The translations under genes and the position numbers were made by a program. A model generated the notes under the pieces. The model was not told the origin of the DNA and ran no database searches. It saw nothing but the letters and a program-made list of their open reading frames with translations. Shown here in pieces: positions 6,098-13,202 of a stretch of 40,376 nt of DNA. This DNA is from Variovorax sp. (GTDB lineage: Bacteria; Pseudomonadota; Gammaproteobacteria; Burkholderiales; Burkholderiaceae_C). How positions within the stretch are numbered: position 1 is the stretch's first letter; every line of letters begins with the position of its first letter. The DNA lies in the NCBI GenBank assembly GCA_028292835.1, contig JAQGLP010000548.1:1-40376 (forward strand), given 5' to 3'.

Positions 6098-6466
6098 ATG
6101 GCTACAGCCGCAACTCAAATTGACGACGGGGCCTCCGGTCCGCCTCCCCGGATTCCGCCTGCGAAGGGCAGCATGGCCGCTGCTGTCGATAAGCGCGCTG
6201 CGATGCACGCGCTCAGCAAGTTCACGCTCAACTGCGGCATCCGACCGTTCAGTGGGGCCTCGACCGAAGAGGCCGAATACGTGCTCGGTGATGCGTATGG
6301 CCTTGTGCACCTGATCGGCTGCGCCTTCGAGGACAGTCAGCGTCCTATCGGGCAAGGCCAAACGTCCGAAGTGGACGCCAGCAACAACAACTTGGTCGCG
6401 GCGGCAATGAACTCTGTCGGGCGGCTTATAGCCCTCGCTGCCTTCATGATTGAGGAGGCAGAGTGA
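6098..6466 (+). CDS. hypothetical protein, first gene of rightward operon (122 aa)
   Basis: The function is not recognised. The N-terminus is Ala/Pro-rich (about 1-30). The rest looks helical, with AAMHALSKFTLN, EEAEYVLGDAYGLVHLI and NSVGRLIALAAFMIEEAE. The ATG at 6098 has AGGAG seven bases upstream, inside a hairpin that could hide it. It is the head of a chain of fifteen overlapping genes. The stop (TGA 6464-6466) overlaps the next ATG. Confidence 0.7.
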   Translation: MATAATQIDDGASGPPPRIPPAKGSMAAAVDKRAAMHALSKFTLNCGIRPFSGASTEEAEYVLGDAYGLVHLIGCAFEDSQRPIGQGQTSEVDASNNNLVAAAMNSVGRLIALAAFMIEEAE

Positions 6467-6915
6467 TGAGCGCGACCATCACCGAAATCGAACGCTTCGA
6501 CGCGTTCCACCGCCACATAAGCGACATGTCTACCCGCTTCGATGCCGCCGGGTTCACAGTCGAATCGCATACGATTCATCGGCAGGTTCTCGAAGACGCC
6601 GAGAACCTCTTGGTCCGGCTCATGGAGCCTATCCGCCTCGGCATGTATTTGATTCCGCCGACGAGCCTAAACGACGTTCTCCTACTCGCGTCTCACGCGA
6701 GCAGCGACTTGGAAGTGTTGAGGGACGGCCTCGGAGAAGAGGCAGACGGCGACCTCAAGCGTATCGCGATTGCTCTTGAGGCGATGGCCGAAAATGTCTC
6801 CGCGTTCCTTTCGGAACATGTCCAGGGCGATCTTCCTCCCGATCTCACTCAGGCAGTGAAGATCAACAGACAGCGCCGCGACTGGCGCGCCGGATCGATC
6901 GGAGCGGTAGCATGA
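6466..6915 (+). CDS. hypothetical helical protein (149 aa)
   Basis: No family is recognised. The sequence is acidic and helical throughout, for example QVLEDAENLLVRLMEPIRL, LKRIAIALEAMAENVSAFLSEH and VKINRQRRDW. The ATG at 6466 is in TGATG overlap with the upstream stop and follows AGGAGG; a GTG three bases earlier is in frame but less likely. The stop overlaps the start of the next gene (ATGA at 6912). It may be structural or regulatory; nothing in the sequence decides. Confidence 0.7.
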   Translation: MSATITEIERFDAFHRHISDMSTRFDAAGFTVESHTIHRQVLEDAENLLVRLMEPIRLGMYLIPPTSLNDVLLLASHASSDLEVLRDGLGEEADGDLKRIAIALEAMAENVSAFLSEHVQGDLPPDLTQAVKINRQRRDWRAGSIGAVA

Positions 6916-7706
6916 ACGCGCCCGCGAACATTCCCGCACTGGTGCCCGCATTACGCGTGCCGGCGTTCGACGAGGGAAGTCCCGACAGCTTGATCCTCGA
7001 AGCCTACGAGACGGTCCGCGAACTTCGAGCGGCAGGGTATGCCTCGGACGACGTGGAGGAAGTCAGTCCGCGCAGTGCAGAAGAGATCGGCCTCGCGGAC
7101 GCGCAGCAGGAGGAAGCAGAGACGCGCATCGAGGGCGACTTCGCTTCCACCATCCCCGGTGTCGTCGCGCGGCTCCTGCTCCTCATCCCGAGGCTGGATT
7201 CAGATCGTTGGATCGACCGCACTCTTGCGGAGGAGGGGTTCGGTGCGCTGTGCGCGAAGCAGCAGCGCGCCTTCGGTGGCGCCCCTTATGTCGGCATGGA
7301 CGGCCACGCGGTGCAAGCAATGCTCGCCGCTGACGAACTCCTGCAGATCGAATGGGAGGCACGCCTTCACGCCTACGAAACAACTCTGGATGACCTCGAC
7401 TTCATCCTGAAGCTCAAGGGCATTGCCGACACGGAGATGTTCCGCGTCCGCCGTGAGAAGCAGGAGCCCGACGAGTTTCTTCAGAGCATCATCGACCTCG
7501 GCGATGAATGTGAGGAGCGTTTTGGAAACGCGAACGAACGGGCCCTGCAGCGCTTGATCAGGACCCTGCCGCCGCACTCGGAGGCGTACATGCGCAAGGT
7601 GGAGATCATCTCGCACGAAGGCCGGGAAGAGATGGCCCTGCCGTGGCTGGCGCGCGATGCAAGACACCTCTTCGGCTCGGCTCCCGCGCGGAGGAAGGCA
7701 GCATGA
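6912..7706 (+). CDS. hypothetical acidic protein (264 aa)
   Basis: No family is recognised. The protein is acidic with long predicted helices (LILEAYETVRELRAAGY, EWEARLHAYETTLDDLDFILKLKG, EFLQSIIDLGDECEERFGNANERALQRLIRTLP) and a basic tail ending APARRKAA. No catalytic motif is seen. It is coupled at both ends by ATGA overlaps, indicating an expressed member of the operon. Confidence 0.7.
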   Translation: MNAPANIPALVPALRVPAFDEGSPDSLILEAYETVRELRAAGYASDDVEEVSPRSAEEIGLADAQQEEAETRIEGDFASTIPGVVARLLLLIPRLDSDRWIDRTLAEEGFGALCAKQQRAFGGAPYVGMDGHAVQAMLAADELLQIEWEARLHAYETTLDDLDFILKLKGIADTEMFRVRREKQEPDEFLQSIIDLGDECEERFGNANERALQRLIRTLPPHSEAYMRKVEIISHEGREEMALPWLARDARHLFGSAPARRKAA

Positions 7707-7981
7707 GGGCCGACCGCTGCAATCGCTGCCGCTTCTGGAACGAGGACATGAGCGCCCGCGATCCGAACGATGAGAACTTCGGGTTCGGCCAATGCCGCCG
7801 CAAGGAGCCTGTGCTTCTACAGCCGCTCGCGATGATGCTCCTGCCGAAGCTGGAGTTCGGCCAGCAGGTCGATCCAGACCTCGACGTCACCAGCCTGACC
7901 TGCGCGTCGGTATGGCCGGCGACCGGGGCAACCGACTGGTGCGGGCGGTACGAGCCGAAGGGCGGAGGCGGGCCATGCTGA
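7703..7981 (+). CDS. small Cys-rich zinc-ribbon-like protein, copy 1 (92 aa)
   Basis: The protein opens MRADRCNRCRFWNEDM and later has FGQCRRKEP, TCASVWP and DWCGRYEPK, so five Cys sit in a C-x2-C...C...C...C pattern suggesting metal binding. This CRFW...G-x-C-R-R...WCG layout recurs in small phage proteins of unknown role. A second copy of the same plan lies at 8943-9209 in this operon. The true start is the ATG at 7703, overlapping the upstream stop; the longer frame from 7643 lies inside the previous gene. Confidence 0.75.
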   Translation: MRADRCNRCRFWNEDMSARDPNDENFGFGQCRRKEPVLLQPLAMMLLPKLEFGQQVDPDLDVTSLTCASVWPATGATDWCGRYEPKGGGGPC

Positions 7982-8946
7982 GCGCGCTCAACTACACCAC
8001 GAAGGCGATCGAGGCTTTTGTCAGCTACGAGGCCACGTCGACGGCGCTCAGCAAGCCTGCATTCCGCTATCTCGCGGGGAAGCTGCGTCAAGCCCAAGTC
8101 TTCGTGCTTCCCGACTTCGGCATGATCCTCGACCGGTCGAAGGCACCCCCTGAAGTGCCCGCGTCTATATTCAAGCCGCCGTTCCCCGTCGTCGCGCTCG
8201 AATACCAGGCTCCGGTCGGCCGGGGACGACACGATCCAGTCTATACAGCTGCGCCATGCTCCAAACGGATCGCCCTGGCATGGGAGTGGTCTGATGACTT
8301 CCCGCACCGGCACCTCATCCCCGAGATAAGGACGCTAGGCGAGGGCGTAGGTATCGCGTCAATCGCGTACTACGACGACCCCGGCATCTGGCTGCCCGTC
8401 CCGGCGGTGTTCCATCTTCCATACGATGCAGAGTGGATCGATCCACAGCGTACGCCCTTTCGCGAACATCTGGTAAGTTCGGGCGGCATTTCGAAGGCCG
8501 CCGCGCGGTCAAGATCGTTGGCGGGCACGCCGGTGCCACTGCTGCTCGAAGCGGTCGCGGAGATGGCTCGGACAATGGGCAGGGCCGGCTCAGTCGATCG
8601 GCTGGGCGCCGACCTCATGGACGAGTTCAACGCTTATTCCGATCTTTGCTGCGCGCTCGCGTGCAAGAATGTACGTGCCGAAAGCGTCGCCGCCGCGCCC
8701 GCCCTGAACAAGAGCCGCATCAAATCCGGCAAGCTGCCGCTGAAAGACTTCCACATCCTCAAGCTCGATGGCGAGCAGGGCAGCGGCTCCGGCAGCATCG
8801 CGGGCGCGGATCGTCGCACGCACCTTCGCCGCGGTCATATTCGCCGCCTCGCTGCCGACCGCATTACGTGGGTCAACGCGACTATCGTGCACGGTCGAAA
8901 GGCCGGCTTCGCCGATAAGGCATATGCGATTGGAGGCCGGGCATGA
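7975..8946 (+). CDS. conserved hypothetical phage protein (323 aa)
   Basis: The start is the ATG at 7975 with GGAGG six bases upstream, overlapping the previous gene by seven bases; the frame is open further upstream but only as a shadow. The C-terminus (about 280-320) has the pattern RRTHLRRGHIRRL...ITWVNATIVHGRKAGFADKAYAI, which resembles the tail of a widespread phage protein family of unknown function. The middle contains ALAWEWSDDFP and GIWLPVPAVFHLP. No enzyme motif is recognised. It is coupled to the next gene by ATGA. Confidence 0.75.
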   Translation: MLSALNYTTKAIEAFVSYEATSTALSKPAFRYLAGKLRQAQVFVLPDFGMILDRSKAPPEVPASIFKPPFPVVALEYQAPVGRGRHDPVYTAAPCSKRIALAWEWSDDFPHRHLIPEIRTLGEGVGIASIAYYDDPGIWLPVPAVFHLPYDAEWIDPQRTPFREHLVSSGGISKAAARSRSLAGTPVPLLLEAVAEMARTMGRAGSVDRLGADLMDEFNAYSDLCCALACKNVRAESVAAAPALNKSRIKSGKLPLKDFHILKLDGEQGSGSGSIAGADRRTHLRRGHIRRLAADRITWVNATIVHGRKAGFADKAYAIGGRA

Positions 8947-9209
8947 CCGAGACCCAGGACATCTGCGCGCACTGCTTTTACTATCACGATGGCGCGCCAC
9001 CGATCGCGAGCGCGACGCGCAACCCGCTTGGAGCGTCCGGCGTCGGCACCTGTCAAATACTCCCGCCCGTAATGGTCGTGGTGGCCGGCGTGCCGTACGC
9101 GCGCTTCCCGGAGGTCGCGGCCGAACGAACGTGCGGCGAGTGGGAGCCGAACCGCTTTCCCGACGACGATGGCGGCGAGAACGTCGTTCCGTTGAGGCCA
9201 GCGGCATGA
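8943..9209 (+). CDS. small Cys-rich zinc-ribbon-like protein, copy 2 (88 aa)
   Basis: The pattern ICAHCFYY (C-x2-C), GVGTCQILPP, FPEVAAERTCGEWEPN repeats the plan of the 7703-7981 product, with the C-x2-C followed by an aromatic pair, a G-x-C-x-x-x-P, and a final CGEW. Overall identity is low, but spacing and order of the Cys and Pro are alike. Metal binding is likely; the role is unknown. It overlaps its neighbours by ATGA at both ends. Confidence 0.75.
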   Translation: MTETQDICAHCFYYHDGAPPIASATRNPLGASGVGTCQILPPVMVVVAGVPYARFPEVAAERTCGEWEPNRFPDDDGGENVVPLRPAA

Positions 9210-9490
9210 GCCATCCCTGTAAGCAGTCGCGGCTGGAGTGGAAGCGCGCGCAGAAGACGCGGTGGATCACGGAAGGCTTCGCCATCGCGCGCGAGCAGGC
9301 TGCCTTGATCTGCACCGAGATGGCCGACGCGTCCGATCGTCGATCGGCGGAGGATCGCCTGACCGGCGTCAAGCCCAGAGAAGCTGCAGCTAAGCTGCTG
9401 CAAGCAGCGCGACGGATCGGGACCATGCCGCGTCCAGCGGCGCTCCCGAAGCATGCTGATGTTGACGACGAGGAGCAAGCCAATGGCTGA
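9206..9490 (+). CDS. hypothetical EWK-x-W-EGF protein, copy 1 (94 aa)
   Basis: The protein begins MSHPCKQSRLEWKRAQKTRW and continues with ITEGFAIAREQAAL. It is clearly related to the product at 11211-11657, which has RQEWKQHHRAKW and IREGFRLAREGAVM. Later segments also align (KPREAAAKLLQAARRIGTMPRP versus SPAVRKLYQLADEIRCMHPP). This suggests a duplication within the operon. The function is unknown; the basic helical N-terminus could contact nucleic acid. The ATG at 9206 overlaps the upstream stop. Confidence 0.75.
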   Translation: MSHPCKQSRLEWKRAQKTRWITEGFAIAREQAALICTEMADASDRRSAEDRLTGVKPREAAAKLLQAARRIGTMPRPAALPKHADVDDEEQANG

Positions 9491-9809
9491 TCTCTTCGCC
9501 TATCCAGATCACCCCGGCGCCAAAGCACGTGACACGGCCTTCGCGGCTGCTGAGGATGCTGCGCCGCGCGCGCCGCGCCTCCGGGCTCGTGCCTTCGCGA
9601 TCATCGCCAAGTCGAACGGGCTCACGGCTGATCAGGTCGCGGCGCGCATGGGTGCGTCGATCCTTTCCATTCGCCCGCGGATCACGGAACTCACGCGTCT
9701 TGGCCTGATCCGCGACTGTGGCGAGCGCCGCCTCAATGCCAGCGGAAAGAAGGCCATCGTCTGGATGGCGGTGCAGCCGGACCGGCTCAACCGAAAGGAG
9801 CCTTCATGA
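9483..9809 (+). CDS. winged-helix DNA-binding protein (108 aa)
   Basis: Residues about 40-95 fit a winged helix: RARAFAIIAKSNGLTADQVAARMGASILSIRPRITELTRLGLIRDCGERRLNASGKKAIVW, with a recognition helix at SILSIRPRITELTRLG and a wing at CGERRLNASGKKAIVW. The plan resembles phage MarR-like or replication-type winged helices. The ATG at 9483 overlaps the previous stop by eight bases; the longer frame from 9453 is a shadow. It probably acts as a regulator or DNA-binding partner of the ParB-like protein next to it. Confidence 0.75.
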   Translation: MADLFAYPDHPGAKARDTAFAAAEDAAPRAPRLRARAFAIIAKSNGLTADQVAARMGASILSIRPRITELTRLGLIRDCGERRLNASGKKAIVWMAVQPDRLNRKEPS

Positions 9810-11071
9810 CACAGGCACCCGCAGAGTTTCGCGTCTGGACAAACAAGCCCGGCGCGAGCCCGGAACCGTGGCTTGCCGCGCATATGGCAGGCGGGCGAGA
9901 GTCGAACGGCACCTTCCTGATCAACACGCCGCGCGGGCAGGCTCGCGTGCATGTTGGCTATGTCGTCATCGAGCGGAAGGGGAGCGCCTGGACCCGGCAT
10001 CCTGATGAGGCCGCTGCATTCCTGCGCGGGCTCGACGAAGAAGAGGCGGATTATTCGAAGCTGCCCAAGAGCCTGGGCGGGGCACACCCGAAGGATGCGG
10101 TCGCCGATGTGGCGGATCGATCCGACGATACGGACGAGATCACCGCACGCATTCGCGCTCAGAAAGGGGTGCGAATCGTCTCTGGGGGAATCGGTGAGAA
10201 ACGGCGGGAAACTGCGCCCCAAGGGCGTGAATCCACTACGAAGGAAATCGGACGTCAGCCCGCTCGAAAGCTGCCATACCCGGCGCCGCTCGGATCGATG
10301 CCCACGATCGAATGGCTGCACGTCAACCGGCTCTCAGTCGATGCCGCCTACCAGCGCTCCACGGACAACGACGCCAGCCGGCGGCTGATCACCAGCATCG
10401 CGGCGAAGTTCGACTGGCGATTGTGCGCGCCGCTCGTTGTCTCACGCCGGCCGGACGGATCGCTCGCCATAATCGACGGGCAGCACCGCTGGACCGCGGC
10501 CAGCCGCCGCGGGGACATCCCGCAGCTGCCGTGCTGCGTCTTCAGCTATGAGGGACCGGAGGAAGAGGCGCGGATGTTCATCGCGTCGAACCGCGCCCGC
10601 AAGCCGATGAACCGGCTGGACGACTTCCACGCGGCGCTCGCCGCCGCTGATGACGACGCGCTGGAGATCAACCGGCTGGTGACCGAGGCCGGACTCAAGG
10701 TCGCGCGCAACACCGCCTCGGCAGCGTGGGGGCCGGGAGAGATCGCGTTCACTGCGGCAATCGCCACCGCGATCCGGAAGCACGGCCCGGTGCTGGTCAC
10801 GTCCGCGCTGACGATGATCGCCGAGGCGTTTCCCGACGATCGGCTGGGGCATGGCGGCTCGATCTTCTCGGGCCTGATGAAGGTGCTGGCCAGCCCGCCC
10901 GCACCGTTCGATCGCGATCGGCTGTTCCGCGCGATGCTGACCTTCAAGGCCGAGCAGTGGGGAGACTTCGTGCAGGGGCTGAAGGGCGGCGACACGCGCG
11001 CCCAGGCTATGAAGACGGCGATGCTGGAGGCGTACGACAGCGTCGGTGCGACGGCGGAGCAGGCCACATGA
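9806..11071 (+). CDS. ParB/Srx-like nuclease-fold protein (421 aa)
   Basis: The region about 170-260 matches the ParB/sulfiredoxin-like fold: PTIEWLHVNRLSVDAAYQRS, then PLVVSRRPDGSLAIIDGQHRWTAASRRGDIPQLPCCVF. The GQHR motif is the family hallmark. The C-terminus is helical (about 260-415). The N-terminal 165 residues have no recognised domain and include a charged linker (DRSDDTDEITARIRAQKG). Such proteins in phages may bind or nick DNA, or bind nucleotides; segregation is unlikely without a ParA. It is the largest product of the rightward operon and is coupled to both neighbours. Confidence 0.8.
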   Translation: MTQAPAEFRVWTNKPGASPEPWLAAHMAGGRESNGTFLINTPRGQARVHVGYVVIERKGSAWTRHPDEAAAFLRGLDEEEADYSKLPKSLGGAHPKDAVADVADRSDDTDEITARIRAQKGVRIVSGGIGEKRRETAPQGRESTTKEIGRQPARKLPYPAPLGSMPTIEWLHVNRLSVDAAYQRSTDNDASRRLITSIAAKFDWRLCAPLVVSRRPDGSLAIIDGQHRWTAASRRGDIPQLPCCVFSYEGPEEEARMFIASNRARKPMNRLDDFHAALAAADDDALEINRLVTEAGLKVARNTASAAWGPGEIAFTAAIATAIRKHGPVLVTSALTMIAEAFPDDRLGHGGSIFSGLMKVLASPPAPFDRDRLFRAMLTFKAEQWGDFVQGLKGGDTRAQAMKTAMLEAYDSVGATAEQAT

Positions 11072-11214
11072 GCCCGGAGACGCGTCAGTTTCTCGGACGG
11101 GTCGGTGATGCGCTGCTCGCCGCCGGCGCTGCATCTCTGGTCATCAGCCTGACTGGCAACCAGTTTATTGCCGGCCTCGTGATGGGGATGATCGCTGTGG
11201 ACCGGTGGTCATGA
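11068..11214 (+). CDS. small membrane protein (48 aa)
   Basis: The ATG at 11068 overlaps the stop of the ParB-like gene. The product has an N-terminal soluble stretch (MSPETRQFLGRVGD) and then one or two hydrophobic segments (ALLAAGAASLVISL and FIAGLVMGMIAV), ending DRWS. It is likely to sit in the inner membrane. The function is unknown. The stop overlaps the next ATG (11211). Confidence 0.65.
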   Translation: MSPETRQFLGRVGDALLAAGAASLVISLTGNQFIAGLVMGMIAVDRWS

Positions 11215-11657
11215 CCAGCGCCGCAATCCGCAATGCGCTGCGCCAAGAGTGGAAGCAGCATCACCGAGCGAAGTGGATTCGCGAGGGCTTCCGCCTTGCG
11301 CGCGAGGGCGCTGTTATGGCGACGCTGTCTCTCGCCGAGAAGATCGATTGCGAGCAGCGCAGCAATGCCGAGGTTCGGGCGGGCAGATCGCCTTCGCCGG
11401 CCGTCCGGAAGCTGTACCAGCTCGCCGATGAAATCCGCTGCATGCACCCGCCTCGGGAGCACGCGGAACAAGCTAGTCTGCCGGCAAAGCCAGCGGGCGA
11501 CGGCGGGGGCGTCCGCAGCCCTGCGCCGGATGCGCGACCCGAGGTTGGGTATGCCTCGGCAAGCGTCAACGATGGGCCGGTGGGCTGTCCACTGAACAAA
11601 GAGCCATCGAATCCGGCGAACCCCGCACCCCTTTCAGATCAGGAGAAGAGCGCGTGA
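11211..11657 (+). CDS. hypothetical EWK-x-W-EGF protein, copy 2 (148 aa)
   Basis: Residues 1-80 are paralogous to the product at 9206-9490 (RQEWKQHHRAKW, IREGFRLAREGAVM, SPAVRKLYQLADEIRCMHPP). The C-terminal 70 residues are Pro/Ala/Gly-rich and probably disordered, and are absent from copy 1. The ATG at 11211 overlaps the membrane-protein stop; a GTG at 11205 is also in frame. The function is unknown. Confidence 0.75.
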   Translation: MTSAAIRNALRQEWKQHHRAKWIREGFRLAREGAVMATLSLAEKIDCEQRSNAEVRAGRSPSPAVRKLYQLADEIRCMHPPREHAEQASLPAKPAGDGGGVRSPAPDARPEVGYASASVNDGPVGCPLNKEPSNPANPAPLSDQEKSA

Positions 11658-12142
11658 GCGAGAAGCAGCCGATTGAAACCGCGCCGCTGACCGGCGGCTG
11701 GATACTCGGCTTCGTTGGCGACAATGAAGATAGTCAGGCGAAGCGGCTCCAATGGATGATGTTGACTCGGTCTGATCAGAAGGCAGGCTGGTGCGATGAC
11801 GACGGCAACGAATGGTCGCCGACGATCTGGGTACCACTTCCTGATCCGCAGCCAGAAGACAGCGGCTGGCGGCCTGCGGCAGGCACCATCCGCATCGTCG
11901 AAATCACCGGCGAGGGCTGGACGTGCGATGGCAAGCCAATCGAAGTGCCGTACCGGTGGACGACTTACGTTGAGCGTCCAGACGGCTCGATGGATGAATA
12001 TCGGGAATGGTGGCCATATGCGACGTTCGAGGAGGCGGAGCGGCGCGCCACTAAGTGGCAGCAGGCCTTCTCCCTGCCCATCGTAGTCGAGCCGCTCGCG
12101 AGCAAGGTTGTGACGCTACGACCGCAGGGGCAGCTGCAATGA
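11654..12142 (+). CDS. hypothetical protein with DUF551-like N-terminus (162 aa)
   Basis: The N-terminal half has the pattern QPIETAPLTGGWILGFVGD, then WCDDDGNEW and IWVPLPDPQPED. This resembles the small phage DUF551-type proteins (PIETAP...W-x-PLPxPP). The second half (RYRW...EEAERRATKWQQAF) is not recognised and may be an added domain. It starts at GTG 11654, overlapping the upstream stop by ATGA-like coupling, with GGAGAAGAG before it. The role is unknown. Confidence 0.65.
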   Translation: MSEKQPIETAPLTGGWILGFVGDNEDSQAKRLQWMMLTRSDQKAGWCDDDGNEWSPTIWVPLPDPQPEDSGWRPAAGTIRIVEITGEGWTCDGKPIEVPYRWTTYVERPDGSMDEYREWWPYATFEEAERRATKWQQAFSLPIVVEPLASKVVTLRPQGQLQ

Positions 12143-12309
12143 TCGGAGAACGATCCACCCAGCCCGACGTCGATAAAGTCGCCGTAGTATCAACGGAGCA
12201 TCTGCCGGGACCGACCCGCAAGCGCCTGAGCCTGCGCTTCAGTCGCTCCGGCGTGCCGCTGGTGCGCGACGCCAGCCCGGAAGAGATCATGCGGAGGTCG
12301 ACGTCATGA
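12139..12309 (+). CDS. small hypothetical protein (56 aa)
   Basis: The ATG at 12139 overlaps the stop of the preceding gene (TGATC context) and its own stop overlaps the next ATG (12306). The product begins MIGERSTQPDVDKVAV and contains KRLSLRFSRSGVPLVRDASPEEI. It is basic in the middle. No family is recognised; the evidence for coding is the coupling and codon use. Confidence 0.55.
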   Translation: MIGERSTQPDVDKVAVVSTEHLPGPTRKRLSLRFSRSGVPLVRDASPEEIMRRSTS

Positions 12310-12785
12310 GCAGAGAAGCGGAGCTGACCGCAAGCGAGCAGATGCGCGACCGAATCGCTGACCACCTGCACGCATCTGCATTGTCGCGCGGGCCGAACAC
12401 CGGGGGAGGCCGGGTCTACCGCGCGCTGTTAGCAATCGAGCGGCGAGTGAGGTCTCTACCTGGGCGGCTAGCCCAGCCCGCAGAAGATGCGGCGCCGCAG
12501 GGCATCGCTACCGCCATCCCGTGCATTGACGATCTAGTCGTTGCGCTGTCCACCGTGCCCGAGGGATGGTGGTGGAGCATCGGCACCTGCAGCGTCAGCA
12601 ACGACGCGTCGATAGGTCCGGACGTCGCGCATTGCGACCGCGAGACGCTGATCCGCTTCGACGACGGCCTGCACGCTGACCTGCCGCACCCGTCAACAAT
12701 CGCCGAAGCCGTCCGCGATGTCGTCGCGCAGGCGCTTTCGGAGCAGGTGCGCCAAGCCAAAGCTCGGGTGCAGCATGACTCGTAA
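12306..12785 (+). CDS. hypothetical protein (159 aa)
   Basis: No family is recognised. Residues 1-50 are helical and polar; about 70-125 look like a compact beta-rich domain (DDLVVALSTVPEGWWWSIGTCSVSNDASIGPDVAHCDRETLIRFDDG), and the end is a helix (AVRDVVAQALSEQVRQAKARV). Similar W-rich stretches occur in small phage proteins of unknown role. It is coupled at both ends. Confidence 0.65.
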   Translation: MSREAELTASEQMRDRIADHLHASALSRGPNTGGGRVYRALLAIERRVRSLPGRLAQPAEDAAPQGIATAIPCIDDLVVALSTVPEGWWWSIGTCSVSNDASIGPDVAHCDRETLIRFDDGLHADLPHPSTIAEAVRDVVAQALSEQVRQAKARVQHDS

Positions 12786-13014
12786 GCCCGCGCGGCAACC
12801 GGAGCCGAAGCCGCCGATAGCCGTCGAAGACCGGCTGCTGCCGATCGAGGCAGTGATGGACATGGTCGGCATCAAGCGCACGATGATCTACCGGCTCATC
12901 CGCAAGGATGCATTCCCGCAACCGTTCAAGGTCGGCGGCTTCGCTTCACGCTGGAGCGAACGCGAGATCATGGCATGGAAGGAGCAGGTCGCCGCCGCGC
13001 GCCGCGCGGCATGA
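12775..13014 (+). CDS. AlpA-family regulator / excisionase-like protein (79 aa)
   Basis: The protein has the AlpA plan: RLLPIEAVMDMVGIKRTMIYRLIRKDAFPQPFKVGGFASRWSEREIMAWKEQ. The helix-turn-helix is at about 25-45, and the GG-x-x-x-RW-x-x-x-E-I-x-x-W motif follows. AlpA relatives activate integrase genes or act as excision directionality factors. The integrase gene converges on this operon only about 170 bases downstream, so a role in excision is plausible. The true start is the ATG at 12775, overlapping the previous gene by eleven bases. Confidence 0.85.
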   Translation: MTRKPARQPEPKPPIAVEDRLLPIEAVMDMVGIKRTMIYRLIRKDAFPQPFKVGGFASRWSEREIMAWKEQVAAARRAA

Positions 13015-13202
13015 TGGCTGGCATTCGGGTGATGCCAGACTGGCTGTACGATGACCTGCTTCACCTATCCACGATGACCACGGAAGAGGTGAAGCGGCTG
13101 TGGGACGAGTATGACGGCTGCAACAGCCCGGCAGGGATCGACGCGGTCGCGATCCACGAAGTGCTGAACCTCCGCGGCGAAGGCGACTATTGCGCCGTCT
13201 GA
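13011..13202 (+). CDS. small hypothetical protein, last gene of rightward operon (63 aa)
   Basis: The ATG at 13011 (or 13014) overlaps the AlpA stop. The product contains MPDWLYDDLLHLSTMTTEEVKRLWDEYDG and AVAIHEVLNLRGEGDYCAV. No family is recognised. Its 3' end overlaps the 3' end of the convergent integrase gene by 16 bases, which leaves no room for a separate terminator between the two operons. Confidence 0.6.
   Translation: MMAGIRVMPDWLYDDLLHLSTMTTEEVKRLWDEYDGCNSPAGIDAVAIHEVLNLRGEGDYCAV

Noticed and set aside
10442-11134. 230-codon minus-strand frame under the ParB-like gene
   Set aside because: It is antisense to a recognised gene and of low-complexity Arg/Gln composition.
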